Below are positions 12,101-27,100 of a stretch of 64,000 bases of DNA, in pieces. The stretch is from Heterobilharzia americana (taxonomy: Eukaryota > Platyhelminthes > Trematoda > Strigeidida > Schistosomatidae): the NCBI GenBank assembly GCA_944470555.2, contig OX104128.1, forward strand, positions 44,871,920 through 44,935,919, read 5' to 3'. Numbering within the stretch: position 1 is the stretch's first letter; each line of letters opens with the position of its first letter. The position numbers were made by a program, and so were the translations under genes. Below the pieces are notes generated by a model, which did no database searches, was not told where the DNA came from, and was given only the letters and a program-made list of their open reading frames with translations.

Positions 12101-15100
12101 GTAAAGGCAGTTCAAACCAACAGTCAATAAGTGTATGGATTAGTTCATCTTTTCGGTCTAGACACCACTAGCCTTCTTTCAACCACGTCATGCTGAAAAT
12201 AATGTTTCACGTCAATCTAGACGATGACTGGGGATTCGCAGCACGCGCCTCAGTCACTTCATTTGCCGCAGATTCATGACCCAATCTGCTCACTCACTTT
12301 TCTTGATCGTCATTCCGTACATAACCTTTACACTACCCTTTTCTGCTCGCAACACATACAGGTCATGATATGAAGACACTTCTAACCAAAGACATCTAAT
12401 CTCATGCTTCCTACTTTCAACTACCATGTTGTGTAACCTCAATAGGACTCAGTGAACTACTACACAGTAGATTGACTCGTAAGCGGCATTCGTATATCTC
12501 ACCGATGCCGTAAACGGTGTAGGTTGGCAAATATCAAACGAGCTTATCGTATCCCTACCTAAATTTCATTCAACAAGTCACCAAAAACGAAATGACTACC
12601 GAAATACTTTAGGTGGTCAGCGCGCTCATCAGTTTCACTTTTTATAAACCAAGTTGTGATTTTATGGTCTGAAGAAATTTGCGCATTGGGTAGGTGACAT
12701 TCATTATTTTGTCATTTTTAGTTCCCAGTGAATGTAAAACAAAATAAATGTATTTTAACTGAAGTTCCCTTTTTACTGCTAATAGATTAATCAAATTTAT
12801 AGTAAATCGGAGTTTACAATGTCCAATCTTATGCATGACAACTTGATATGTGTTCCTTTTCGTTAGCAAATTGTTGAACAAAGATGAAATACATACATAT
12901 TTTACTAGATGTGGTGAGTGCATGAAATTCGTATGTATACATGTGCTGATAGTTCGTATCGCATGTATGTTAGTTACATCAGTACATAGAAGTGAGTTGA
13001 AACTAGATCATTTTACCCTTTATTCTATCAATCTTATTTGGACAATTTTAATTCCATTGTACTCCATTCAATGACTAACAGTGGAATCCAGGACGCGCGT
13101 CTCATCCTATTTGGGACCTTTTAGATGGATGTACCTGCACCCCAGTAAGTAATTTTGTCCCCACTGGACTCGAACTCAGTACCCATCGTTTCAATTGCCA
13201 CTAGCCCACTCAAACATGACAGCCATCACTTGTGCAACGGATATCAGTTGTTGTTTATTGATACTTGTAGTTTCCCGTTCCCGCCGTGGAACCCTTCTGT
13301 CGACAAAGTTCTAGTGATTTGACCCAGTTATAGCAGTATCAATAAACAACAATTTTGATTCCCCGTTATGTGAAGAGATTCTCATATGAGACGTTCCTTA
13401 TAATTTCTAAAGCCTTCCTGAATAATTTCGATATTATCGAAATCGACCTTTTGACCTGAAATTATAGCGTGTAGAGATATGGCTGAAGAGTTTTAAGCTT
13501 TTTCAGCTCTACTAAATTTCTAAAAGGTTGAGTGGGAGCCCTTCGGTGTCTGTTTTTTTCCTAATTCCGACTTTACGTAAAGTTTGTCCTATGTATACTG
13601 CGTTGCAGTCTAAGTATTTCATCTTACCAACACAAATAGATTGTGAATCTAGAGGGATCTCATCCTTCAAATGAACTTAGGTGCTTTGCAATGTGTGAGA
13701 TGTTCTGTAGAACATTCTGATATTGCATATGTTAGACACTGTCCTAATTTCATTCGAGGTGCTAACGTCAATGATTTAGGGGATACTCCCACGATCTAAT
13801 CTTACATTATTTTCTATTTTATGAATGGATTTCATTGGATTATTATTTATTTTAGCAATCTTGTTCATATATTTTAATTCCTTAACTTTTACATTTTCAC
13901 CCATTATTAGAGTGTGTGCTCTCTTTAAAATACTCGAGTTAACAGAGATCTTCGCACTGTTACCATGTAAAGAAATAAAATCTAAATATTGGTTCAAATG
14001 TATTGCTTTTTGAAAATGAACACACACTTGTAAATAGCACATAGAACTATCAGGAGCAGAAAGATACTAGAATAAGCAAAGATATAAGAATCAAGAAGGT
14101 CAATGGATATATTCTCATCAGGCGCTACTTTTAGATATGAAGTTGTGGAAAGTTATACCACGTTTATGTCACGTGCGCAGATAAATCAACAATGTATTTG
14201 TAAAAAGAGACCAACCAACATAGAACCTGACACAAAAGGGCACCGGTTCAATTTTCCACACTTCACAGCAGCATATGTAGTAAAAGAATGATACCAAAGT
14301 TGATGGAAGTGTATGAGAAGATAGAATAAAGAGGTCAAGGTTAGTTTAAGTTTCGGAAACTTCGAAGATGACAAAAAGTATGTGTATCCATGCTATTGTG
14401 AGCGATCTCAAGTTATTTAACTGAAAGTCTTCAATCACTGATTAAAATGGTCTCGAGGACCATAGCCAAAAAGCATACAACTCGTTACACTACTCAGACC
14501 AACAGTCGAAGACTTCATGAACTGATGAGACCTCTTGGTCATTAGCTTCCTTTCAACCTAATCCTACTTCAAATAACATTACGTCCAAATAAGCCGTGTC
14601 TCAGTATATACAACACGTCCAAACTAGCGCAATTGAATTGAATTGCCTTTCTTGCCTAGTACTCCGTGCTTAACTTCAATATTACTCATATTACAATTCA
14701 ACCACAAGATACATGTACATATAACGGCCTAAGCAGGTTTTTTTAACAGTGGTATCAAATAAAAGCAAATTAAATTATTTGTGTGTGAAATTAAATTGAT
14801 AGAGAAAATAATTGTAGTCGGATACATGAGTTAAATATTAGGATTGACTATAAATACAGACACTATTATTTATGCTAAAGGAGTTTACATTTAAAATTTG
14901 AGCCTAACAAGAGATTAACAAAAAGGAGCTTTTGCGTAAGAAAACCGTCTACTCAAATAAGAGTTAACAAAATCTTCAAATTTCGTTATTTATCCTAGGT
15001 CAAGTCACCAAAGTTCCCTCGCCATCGGTCTATAACATCCAAAGCACCACAACTAGATGGCTCTCACCTTCATAAATGGTTCACCCCCACAATCATAGAT

Positions 15101-18100
15101 TTTAGTCTGCATCTCGATTTGTCCACCCTAACTGCCTTCCTAAGTCATCTTGCTCCAATGCTTATCGCACATAAGGGTAACACACTAAGATCGATATGAA
15201 TACCGTATATCCAAATCAGTTCATTGCCTCATTGGCTGAAACGTTTTGAGATAACTGTACATTTGTATTGATCTTTACTGCAAATTTCTGATAGGCGAAT
15301 AAAGAATGGCGGTAAGTGATGAACAACTACCATTCCATATTCTTAAATTAACATTCAGAGTACTGCTACAAATAGCTCCAGCTGGTAGACTAGACATCTC
15401 GTTTTTCTCAAAGATACGCCGATACAATCGACAATTTTCAAGGTTGTATAGGCATTTTATGGTACTGTAGCACGTTTTATTAGTGTAAGCTGATGAATAC
15501 TTCCTTCAATTCCACAACATCTAATTCAGTTTTTGATCTAAAATGCTTTATTCCAAATACATACGTGTGTATACAAATTTAGAGAAAATATAGTGTAATC
15601 CAACTTATCCTCCGTTTTTGTTCACACCATTCCAGGAGTAAAGTAGTAAGATGACCATGGAAATCATAATTTTTAATTTGAACATCCAACAGCTGAGTTC
15701 CAGTGAATAAACCCTAGAAAACTTTCTGTCGTAAAAACCAAATCAAAGTGTTAGAGATTTCCCTTCATCGGTTGAATGATTTTTGTTCAAGGCTTCAGTG
15801 GAAATTGTCATCTACGAAACAAAAAATTTCTGTCAAAACTGTTTGCATAATTCTAGATGGTCACTAAGCTATTTGATCTATTTTTAAGACTGTGCATTGA
15901 ACTTACGCCAAGACTTATAAACCCTTCAGGTATTCATAGAAAAGCATTACGATACAGATTTTGATCACACGATAAAGCATCAACACACACTATTGAAGTG
16001 TGCTGTAGTCCACGTTTCTGCTAAATGATTTTTCATCTTATATCCAGCTGTGATTCAGCAACAACACTGAAGTTGTTACATCAGGCTAGTAGGAGACATT
16101 AAGCGATTACACGGTATTGATCATAGGAGTCTTCGTGGCATTGCTCGATTTTGGTGGGATCCGCGTGTGAACACTGTTGAGGTCAGGTGAAAGGTACTAG
16201 GCAAGCCGATGGATGAGGTTGTTGACCTTAGTCGACTGAAATGGATTGGACATGTACTACGCATGCCCAGCCACCACCTACCTCGATGTGCCATGCTAGG
16301 GAAAGTTTGATCAAGTAGGGATATGGGTTAGGTCGACCAGATTAAAACGTGGTACCGGTGCATATAATCTCTTATTGTTGGTTTGAGTCGTATGGGGCGA
16401 TGTAGACTGCCTGGTTGGGGTCCGCAAGACGAAAGGAATCAGTGGTTGAGAACTCTTGGTGAAGTGTCTGAAAACCGATCACAATGGTGCAGATGTATTC
16501 ACGTTTTGACATCTTCTGAAGCTTAAATATTTGCTCTAACCGTTATCCACAAACTGTTTATGATTTCACACAACTTTCTCAGCTTTGATATTACTCTTTT
16601 TCTATCCATTTGTTCTTTTTATATTACTGTGATGTGTGGCAACTTGAAACGATGTGTGTGAGGCTTTACGTCGATTTTGTCTGTTTGTCTACCAGATTAC
16701 TAACATTTTAACCCACGTTATTACAATACTGTGATTAGGATTAATAATAATAATTGTAAAGATCATTTTATTTAGGCTTACCTTTGGTATTTTACGTAGA
16801 TTAGGTGAAAGCTTCAAACTGTTCACTTGTCCACTAAAATGTAGTAGATGAAAATTAAAAAATCAGTTTTTTTTTTAAATACAGGACTGCATGTGTATGT
16901 TTATATTATGGTTTGAGAGGAGCAAAAAATAGCAGGTTTATTCGAACGATAAAACTTGTTTGACAAGAAAGCTTAGTTTAAACACCAATCAGCTATTAGG
17001 GTCTAAAATGCTAAGTCACATGTAGAGGCTAATAATAATGAGGATGAATAAACTTGTATTGATTTTTTATTTTGTTTAGTATGTTGGCTTCAACATTGAA
17101 TGTAAAAATATACACTTCAACTTCGTTGATAAAACGTTGAATTGGCAATATTCAGATTGTTCAGCTCGAAGTTTTGTTCTCTTTCTAATCATTGCATGAA
17201 TAACAGTACTCAAGGTAATTGATTACTAAAATTGTCACCATCAAAATAAGCAAACATAAATTCTTCTCTATAGCAGACACGCATAAAAAGAATTTCTAAT
17301 GAACTGAAGGTTGATACTCAAAATTTACTTTCCCGTAATTTTTGTACAGCTCTAAGTACAGACTGTTTATAGATATACTAATTCGACCATATAGCGAGTG
17401 ATTATGTCATCCCCTAGGTTGGGATCATCCTAATTTCAGATGACATTTCAGCGTCTACATCTTAAAGCCGCCTGCTTTTTTCCAGTTCTAGTCAGCATTT
17501 TCGATTGTAATTTCTGGTCTACAAGAAAAAAACTGACTCACCTTTAAACTAGATGATTTGAAGTTACGCTTTTCAGCAGTCAGACAATGTGAAGTCCTGA
17601 AGTTAAGAATGCAAGCAGCTAATCCAGAAAGCTTAAATAAACTTAATTGCATCAGGCAGCTATGAGAAGTCGATCAAGTCGGCCCAGTATAATAATCCCT
17701 AGGAAGTTAGAAGCAGGAGGTTGCTTGCGGATTCAGCTGTCTAATGGGTAACGTTCTGGCGTTTGAAGCGAGTCTCAGTGAAAATATCATCACTCACTGA
17801 GATGCAAGTGCATCCAGCTGAAGAAAGTTAATCAGGACGAAATGTGTGTCCTGAATTCCAGAGCTAGACATCACTATTACACCGAATATATGTCTTAAAA
17901 TCCTTCATCGTCAACAAGTAAAGCAACTTATATTTTTTGCTCGATTGGCACTATGTTTATTTAGGACTCTGTTTTGTTTGACTACATCATCACGTGATAA
18001 AACTTCTTTTCTGAATTGAGTCTAAAGTCCATTTTTATTATCGTAATTCAACTTTGTACATATTATATCCTGTCGATTACGAAGTGACTTTTCCTATCAA

Positions 18101-21100
18101 TATAAAGCCACTTATTCTAAAATTTCGGAATATATTTGCTCTTATTCTCATAAATTGTTATTTTATGAGAATATTTAGTTTTATAATGTATGTGTTGTAG
18201 TATCTTCGTATTCCTATTCAGATTCTCATAAAGTTTTAATTCACCAATTTAATCATTATTTAATCGCAATTATACGCTGAAACAAGTAACATTTTTATCA
18301 TAATCTGATGTTAGTAGACATTCAATTGAGTCCAAACGAAATTAAATGAACATCATGATAACTGTTAGTTGAGTTCAATGTATTGTCTGAATAAAATTAC
18401 AAAACATATCAACTGAATTCATTTTTCATAACACACAGGTTCTATTCAACTGATATGAATAAAAATCATCATTTACCGTTGATTTACTCACGATTAGAAG
18501 TTGAATTTACTAGAGATTGGTTGATATGAATATAATTCATTAAAGAAGCCTGGATTGCCTTAGTTACAACTAATGCATTTGTGTTCACAACCGCTAGACT
18601 TATATAAACAACAACATCCTGCAAACTGACTCCATTAATTAAGCATCGAACACAGGTCACTGAAATATTAAATCAATTGATTTAATGGTTTCATTGTATG
18701 CCTAGTCGATGGAACCTGTTGATTATTGAAAATTAAAGATTACAGTGTTTGTTACCTCTCAGCTACTAATTAGTGACCTTCGTTTTGTTCTTAATCCTAT
18801 ATTTTAATTTCTGTTGTAAGATGTATGTTTCTTGTTGGTCTAGTTTTCCAATTAATGTCCAGCAAAGAATAAAGTAGAGAATGTTCTACTACAAAAGTGT
18901 TTACTGCGAATGGTATATTCTCTAAGAACAATTCAGCATTTACAGTCAGAACCCATTTTCAACGATCCTCAGCATGTTGCTTCGCTTCGAACTCATGATA
19001 TTCCCATTTTTACACAGCAACTGATCAAAAATAGCTTATTGTCTTCCTAACCGTCCTAATTAGTTGTAGAAGTCCTTACTACTCTCTAGGAAAGGCATCA
19101 GCTTAGTTGTTGATTTTTTTAACTGTGAATTTCAATTAAAATATGCTTACAGAAGCAAATGTATAGGTCAGTTGGAGAGATAACTGGTTGCTCATGTGAT
19201 CAAAGGTTAATACAAATAATTAAAGGATCCAAAAAGAAAGATTTCAAAACCCCCCATTACGAAACAAATAATTCACTGATATATTTGTGATGGATAGTGG
19301 CTAACAGTGGAATCCATGACGCACGTCTCGTCCAATTTGGGACTCCTCAGCCTGACGTACCTGCCTCCCAGTGAGTGATGCTGTTGGCAATTTTTTGATT
19401 TTATCACATCTTTTACTGATGCCAAAAATAAGTAGTTGTTATTGGTGGCATTATTCTATAACTTGTTGTTCTAATAATGGCAACGAAACCCTCTCTCAAT
19501 TTAATTCAAATTTCATTCAAAGTTTAACTCGTCTTAAATAATTAACCAGCTTTCAGAAAAAAAACTTTTTAACTCACCGATCATCACCAACAATGATTAT
19601 ACTATATTTTGGATTAAATGCAATATGCGTTAATTTTGTCTTCTTCTTGGTACTACTAACTGGTTGCATAATGGTTCATATTTATTAATTGATAGATCAT
19701 AGACGTGTACACGACCATCAGCTGTAACTGCTGCAAATACAGTTGAAGAGTATGGTGCCCATGCGACATCACCAACTGGTGATCCCAAATCAAATGTGAA
19801 CACTGGTTTACTGTCCGTGCATACGTGTCCGTTTGTGTGTGTGTGTGTGTGTGGGGGGGGGGGGGGTTAAATGGAAAAGTATGCACAATGCACAAAATTT
19901 GGTTGGCATGACGATTTAATAATATGTTGAATTTTAATATGAAATTAATTTCTTTCCAAATTTTTAAAGGAAAGCAATGAACCTAAGATAACATTTTTTT
20001 GATAGTGTTAAAGAAAAACTCACTTTTCTTCACAAAAAAAATCAGTGAGGCTTTTCATCACAAAATGCAGATAGTTTATCACTGAAGTATTTGACCTGAA
20101 AACAACCTACTCATTTACAACTGAATTATCTACTAATCTCCGAGTAGTGCTGAGAATCATGAGTTAAAACAATTAAATTTCACTTCCAAATTAGGTATAT
20201 TCTACAACTCTCTATCTGATCTTCATCAATAAATAAACCACTCAATGAGAACACCACTACGTTTTCACCAGTTATGATGTCTTCATTATCATTTCTATTG
20301 AACTTAGTTTCGGGAGTCACATTGATTCGCAACTGGAATTCCATGGGGCTTGAGACGACATAGTTTAATTTCACCTTTCTACCGTTTTGAATTCTTATTC
20401 CTTGAAAGTTCTGGTAGAATGGAAAGTATTACTTCATAGGTATGACAAGACTATCAGTTATATGTGCCTCAGAGTTAGTCAAGCAAAAATTTTCGTTTCG
20501 CATATTTCACTCGTCAGATTCATGTTTTTAGTTACTGCTCGGGTGAAACTAAAAGTTATCCCCAGGTGTTGTAGCCTTCTGTGTTCTGTATGTATGTATT
20601 CTGAAGTGAAAACTGCAATCATAAATCCTTTTCGATATGATTTGAAGCTTCTGCTAACTCACAGTGATCTGTGAGCATCACTCATCTTGAATAAATAGAC
20701 TTAAGTATACCATACCATACTTAAGTAATTACTTCCGCCTCAGAAATGGAAGTGCAGTCAATAATTTACAAATGAATAAACGGTATGAAACATAATTCAT
20801 TGACAGACAGCATTTCAAAAAGTATGCAAATAGTAGAAATATTCATACGGAACACAGAAAAGTTTTGTATTCTCGCCAGGAAACCTACAACTTATGGCAA
20901 GCACGATAACACCCGGAGATGAATTTTAGTCTTACCCTTACTACTCTGTCATTACAATAAACTATCGTAAGGATAAATATCTAGATTACACATACTTTGC
21001 AATCTTAATTATGTATAGGTTTAAGAATCTCACTCTTTATTAACCGACATATTTCTGATCATAAACCAACTTGAATTAACGAAACACCAAACGTTATTGA

Positions 21101-24100
21101 CTACTAAGTGGTAGTCCAAGATTCTTGGCACTGCACAACATCGATTTTTCATTAGATCAGATGTAAGACATTGTTCGTATATATACTTTTAATAGGCGGG
21201 AATTGATCTTCTTAACTGACAGTTGATGAGAATGTGTAGTTGCTAAGCGATTTCAATTGTCTCATCCGTAGGCAAATGATTATTAGGAAGATGGCTTTTA
21301 GGCGTTAAACAGCTATCTTTTATTGCCTGTTTATGAATTAATTTGAGGTGAACTTCTTAAATTAAGAACAGGATGTTGTAATCTATAAAATCGAGGAAGT
21401 TTGGAAACTAAGGCACGTGCCGAACAGTGACAACAGATGACGATTGCACTAAACCATGGATTGGTTGTAATTGAAAATTATGAACTATTTCATTCTAGTC
21501 AGTTTGGCTGATGAATATCACGTGATCTGTATTTGCTTATATGTATCCAGTACTCATGAGTTACAAAGCAGAACAAATCAAATGGTCAGTTCTCACTGGT
21601 TTTTAGCTGTATTTTGTATGATCCAGATTAGTGAAAACTGTCTTTGAGGGTTAAAATCTCAGTTATGAATATTACTTCGCAGAATAACTAGATCTACTAT
21701 AGTGGGTGCCGCTGATCAGAATGAATATAAGTAGTATATGTTGAGAGAGCGGAAGAAATCATACGCAATTACCGGCAATGAGTAAATATTCTGCACAGAG
21801 AAACAAAAGAGACAATGCGGGCGTATTAAGAGAGAATCGAAGCAGAAGAAGAAATGAAGCACATTGTGCAAATGACTTTTTTAGTGGAATGTGTTCAATA
21901 TTTCATCGCAACTGTACAAGATGTCAATAATAAACATTCCTTCCTACGTCTCAGTCTTGTCGTTTTATACACTGTAACCACATGAAATCATATCGAAAAC
22001 ATAAAAGTGTTTCAAACGGCACCACTAACGCAATAACTTTAATCCATATTAAAAAAATTTTTACCGTTATAAAACACTTATCGATTGCACTTTTAATGCA
22101 ACCTAGAATTTTTCTGATGACCTTCGTTTTTGAGTATATCACGATTCAAGGTTGATATGTTACCTTACATTTTGACCTCTCAGGCTAGTAAAACGCAATG
22201 AATTTACTGGCTGTTTCTCTTATACAACAATGAGATTTAAATCAGTTTTTTCGCTAGCCGACTGACTTCGATTAGATTTGGATTTTTATTTTAACTAAAT
22301 AGTGCCTTGGAGATGACCTTCTGAAAAGAAGTGTAAACATACTAAAATTCTGACTACTGAGCAACAACAGGACTTGTATAATAATAGGTAGCGGCAAAAA
22401 AGGCAGCCAGTAGAGAGATTGTTTTCAAAACATGATCAGATCATGATTTATGCATGTATTGACATGATAACCTGACTGGACAAATCCGACGTAATATAAC
22501 CAATCGGATTGGTTTATTGATGGCTTCATTTTCTGAGGGTTTTGTAAATATATATATCGCATGTATTTGTTTAGTAAAGTTGTTCTTACAGTCACAGGCC
22601 AGTCTTTCGTCTTCTGATATTATGGCTCAGTGAGGCAGAGGGAACTAAGGAGGTTAGTCGTAACAGTATTCGGTTGTGGTGTCTATTGAGTTTCAGTATC
22701 ATTATACTCTCGCCCGTAATTTCACTCGATCACAACATATAATATTTAAGTTCAACCACTGCCCTTCTTATTATTCAGGTCAAGTCTACTGAACAATAAT
22801 CATTTCAGAATGTTTAAACAACTGTGGAATTAATTGAAAATTCACTGATAATTTTTCAGTCGGATGGAACTCTCATTCTACATTTTATTGAGCGGCAAAA
22901 CGAGCATAATATTAATAACATTATAGTCATAATATAAATAATGTAAAGCTGATTGGATATAGGGAAAATGTCATCTGCTTTTATATTCATTCACCATAAC
23001 TGGTTGCACCATTCATAAAATCTACTTGCTCCGTTACTCCGTGGTGTTTCCTAATATAACGTAATCACTCAATGACATATATACAGTAGAATTCTTTGAA
23101 TAACTTTGAGGTAAGCAAAATTTAGAGAATCATTATTGTCACGATGCAAAATAATGGATACGGTGAAATCTAATCGTTGGTCATTATCGCTGAAATGGAA
23201 AGATGTCACGTTACTACGTTATGACGAATCAAAGTAGTAAAGGGTGGATAGCTAACCAGTGGGTGGATGGCCATGAAAATGTGATTCCCTTTCCGTATTT
23301 GTTCACAGTGGTGACTCAATCGTCCACTAGCCTTAGAGTCTGCACATTTCACTTTAAGTTTTGCAAATATGGTTTTGAACAACTTTAAAGGCCATCCTGG
23401 CAACGATCGAAACAACCAATTAGGTTTCTTCATTTCCACTGGAAAAGTAGATTTTCACAAAATAGAGAAATCTGATTGGCTACTTCAATTGTTACTACAT
23501 TGGCCATTAAAGTTACTCATGACTTTCCTGGCTTGTCGAAAAAGGACATTTTTGAGGTCAGCTAGTGTTGCAGGCTTAGCGTTTAGATTATAATGACACG
23601 ATGGGTTTAGAAGTGATGCTGACAAATGAACATAAAACAAAATTAATTGGCGGATAAGTGTTTTGAATTCAAGAAAAACACCCATGGATCTCAGTCTCGA
23701 AATAATTATCACTTTTCAATGGCTTCAATACCGCTCACTGGACAAATAAATATAATATTCTGTAATAATACGCAGTAACGATCTCTAGGCTCAAATACAT
23801 GAAGTTTGAGGTGGAGACAAATTCACTTAAGTGATCAGACAACGTGTTTATGCTGATTTGTACTACCAGCTGAAAAGGAGTACTTTTAAAGGTCACTATA
23901 ACAATTACTAAGATAACCAGTTGCTGGTTTTTATTTGGTCAAAAAACCAACTTCCCAGTCGAAATACCAAAACCGGATTGGTTGTTTTAACAGTTGCTAT
24001 GGTGACCTTTAGAATCACTGTAAAAGCTAATGTCAGACACATTAATTCCGCTCTTTTTAGCCGCATGACAATAATGTACTGTCAAAACTTTTTACTCTTG

Positions 24101-27100
24101 GCTATGTTAAGAAGTTCAGACAACCCTGGTGATGACCTTCAAAATGCAGGAATTAGAGGTTGAAGACCCTTCCAGATGTGACTTCAAACTATTCACAAAG
24201 AGCACAGATATATTTAATATTTACCCCGATCTAAATTTTAAAGAACCTGTTATTGTTTATTTATTCATTCGATCTCCAGTCATTTCCTTCTAGTTCATTG
24301 TGCTGTCTTTTCATTACAAAAGCTTTTCTATTTCTGTACTGTTTTGAAACTTGTCAATTTTGACCGATACCGTGTTATGGGGAGATCTAGCTTACCTTGT
24401 CTATTTTATTATTATTAGTCCCTTGGGTTCCTAGTGGAACATAGGGCTTCAGTAGCACGCCTCCAGTGACCTCTGTTCTCTGAGATCTTTTGAACCTGGT
24501 CCCACGACAGCCCAAAACCTCTCATTTCCTCCTCGCATGACCTCCTCCATGTCACCCTCAACTGGGACGTCCAACTCGTCGCTTCCCATGGGGATTCCAC
24601 TCGAGCGACTGGCCTGACGCGTGATGTCCTCAGTCGGCCTTTTCAGTGCATGGCCAATCCATCTCCACTTCTTCCTGCATACTTGTTGCGTGATACGTTC
24701 TTGGTTGGTTCGTTCCCAGAGTTCCTTGTTGCTTATTCTTTCTGGCCATCTGATCTTCAGTAGCCAGCGTAAGCAGTTGTTGATGAATATCTGTAGTTTA
24801 TTGGAAATGCCTTTCGTGACGCGCCAAGTCTCTGAACCATACAGGAGCACTGACTTGACGTTGGTGTTGAAAATCCGTATCTTGTTCCGCATGCTGAGTG
24901 CAGAAGATCTCCACACTGGTTTCAGGCTAATGAACACTTGTCTTGCTTTTCCGATTCTGACTTTGACGTCCTCGTCCGTCCCGCCTGTAGTTGAAACAGT
25001 GCTACCTAGATAAGTGAAGGAGGTTACTTCCTTTAAGTTTCTGCTGTTGATGGTGACTGGAGTTTGTTGTTGTTGTTGATGGTGGTGGTGCGGTATCTTC
25101 ATCACCTCTGTCTTCTCTATATTCACTTGAAGTCCCGTCTTCGCTGCCCTGCCCCTTCTGTCAACTTGTTAGTTTTTGCCTGCAGATCTTCAAGTTTATG
25201 TGACATTAGGCATAAGTCATTGGCGAAATCCAAGTCTTCTAGGTTCTTTTCCGCCGTCCAGCGTATCCCCCTCTTCTCGCTGCCTACTGTTTGCTGCATG
25301 ATCCAGTCCACCACAATCAGGAATATCATGGGCGATAGTAGGCAACCTTGTTTCACTCCTGTCTTCACTTCAAAAGCATCACTGAGCTTTCCATTGTGAA
25401 TTACTTGGCCGGCATGTGGCATCTTCATATAGTTGTTGGATGAGGCGGATAAAGGTTTGTGGTACTCCGTAGTAGTGAAGCAGCTTCCAAATTACTTCTC
25501 GGTCGACGCTGTCAAAGGCCTTCTCAAAGTCGATGAAGTTGAGGTAGAGAGCTGATTGCCATTCTATGCTCTGTTCTATGATGATGCGAAGCGTCGCAAT
25601 TTGGTCGGCACATGATTTATACTTCCTGAAGCCTGCCTGTTCCGGTCGCAGTTTTGAATCCAGTGCATCTTTAAGCCTCTCCAGGATGATGCGGCTTAAT
25701 ATTTTACTTGGGGTGGACAGGAGAGTGATTCCGCGCCAGTTCTTGCAAACACTGAGGTCTCCCTTCTTCGGCAGTTTGACAAGGTAACCCTTCTTCCAAT
25801 CGTCAGGTACCTTCTCTTCCCTCCACACCTTCTGCAATAGTGGTGTGAGCATGTCCTCTGTTGTCTCTGCATCTGTTCTCAGTGCTTCTGGCGGGATTCC
25901 ATCTGGTCCTGCTGCTTTCCCGGATTTCAGTAGCTTTATGGCGTTCAGGACTTCCATTTTTGTTGGGGGATTTATGTTCACTTGTAATTCAGCGGCTGCA
26001 GGTGGTATTTCTGGACGAAGTTCAGGTGGTGGTCGATTCAAGAGCTTCTTGAAGTGGTCGGCCCATCGTTTCCTTTGTTTCTCTTCTTCCGTAATTAAAT
26101 TTCCTTCTTCATCTTTTATTGGTTTCATCTGTGTTGGTCTATTCCCTGATAGCAACCTGGTTATTTGATACAATGTCGTCAGGTCTCTCCTACCAGCCGG
26201 CAGCCTGTTCTGCTTCACTTGCCAGCGTTTCGTAGAAGTGTCTTTTGTCTTTGCGTGCACTCTTTTCACTTCTTTATCTAGTGTTTTATACATTGTGCTC
26301 AGTTCCTCTTGTCGTTGAGCATCCTTGCACTGGTTTATCTTCTGCTTCACCATCCTCCTCTCCTCTATCAGCTTCCAGGTATCCGTCGAGATCCATTCCT
26401 TGTCTTCTTTCTTCTTCCTTCCTAATACTGTTGTGCAGGTTTCTTTCCACATAGCTTGCAAAGACTTCCAGTGTTCTTCCACACAGGTTTCTTCAGGGAT
26501 GTTCCTCGATATCTCCCATTTTGTCTTGATGGCTGCCTTGAAGGTCTCCTTTGTAGTTTCATCCTTCAGTTTCCGAGTGTTGTACTTGAATTGAGGTCTA
26601 TCACCAGCTTCCTTGAAGGCTTTTAACTTGATTTGGAAGGTTCCTTGCACTAGACAGTGAGTGGTCTGAACCTACATCTGCTCCTCTTCTTGACCTTGTG
26701 TTAAGTAGACTGCGTCTCCATTTTCTTGAGATTGAGATAAAGTCGATTTGATTTTTAGTGTGTCCATCTGGTGAAATCCATGTCGCTTTGTGGATATCTT
26801 TGTGCCTGAACACACTGCCTCCAATCACCAAATCGTTGAATGCGCAGAATTCCGCAAACAATTCTCCATTCTCATTCATTTCACCTAGTGCCTCTCGACC
26901 CATGGTTAGTTCTCTTCCTGTGTTGTCCCCTCCCAGTTTGGCATTCATGTCGCCCATCAGAATTTTGATATCGCCAACTGACGTCTTGTTCAGTGTTGAT
27001 TGAAGTTGTCTGTAGAATTCCTCCTTTTTCTCTTGCTCTGCATTGTTTGTAGGTGCATAACATTGTATGATTGTGACCTTTCTTCCTTTTGAGTTGAATC

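Noticed and set aside
19656..19895. 79-codon minus-strand open frame with a Pro/His/Thr-rich stretch
   Set aside because: Wrong frame relative to DNAI1 exon 11; the odd composition comes from the CA/C microsatellite.
25566..26594. Several plus-strand open frames of 63-107 codons
   Set aside because: They lie opposite the SR2-like RT on the minus strand and have no own similarity; shadows of the retroelement.
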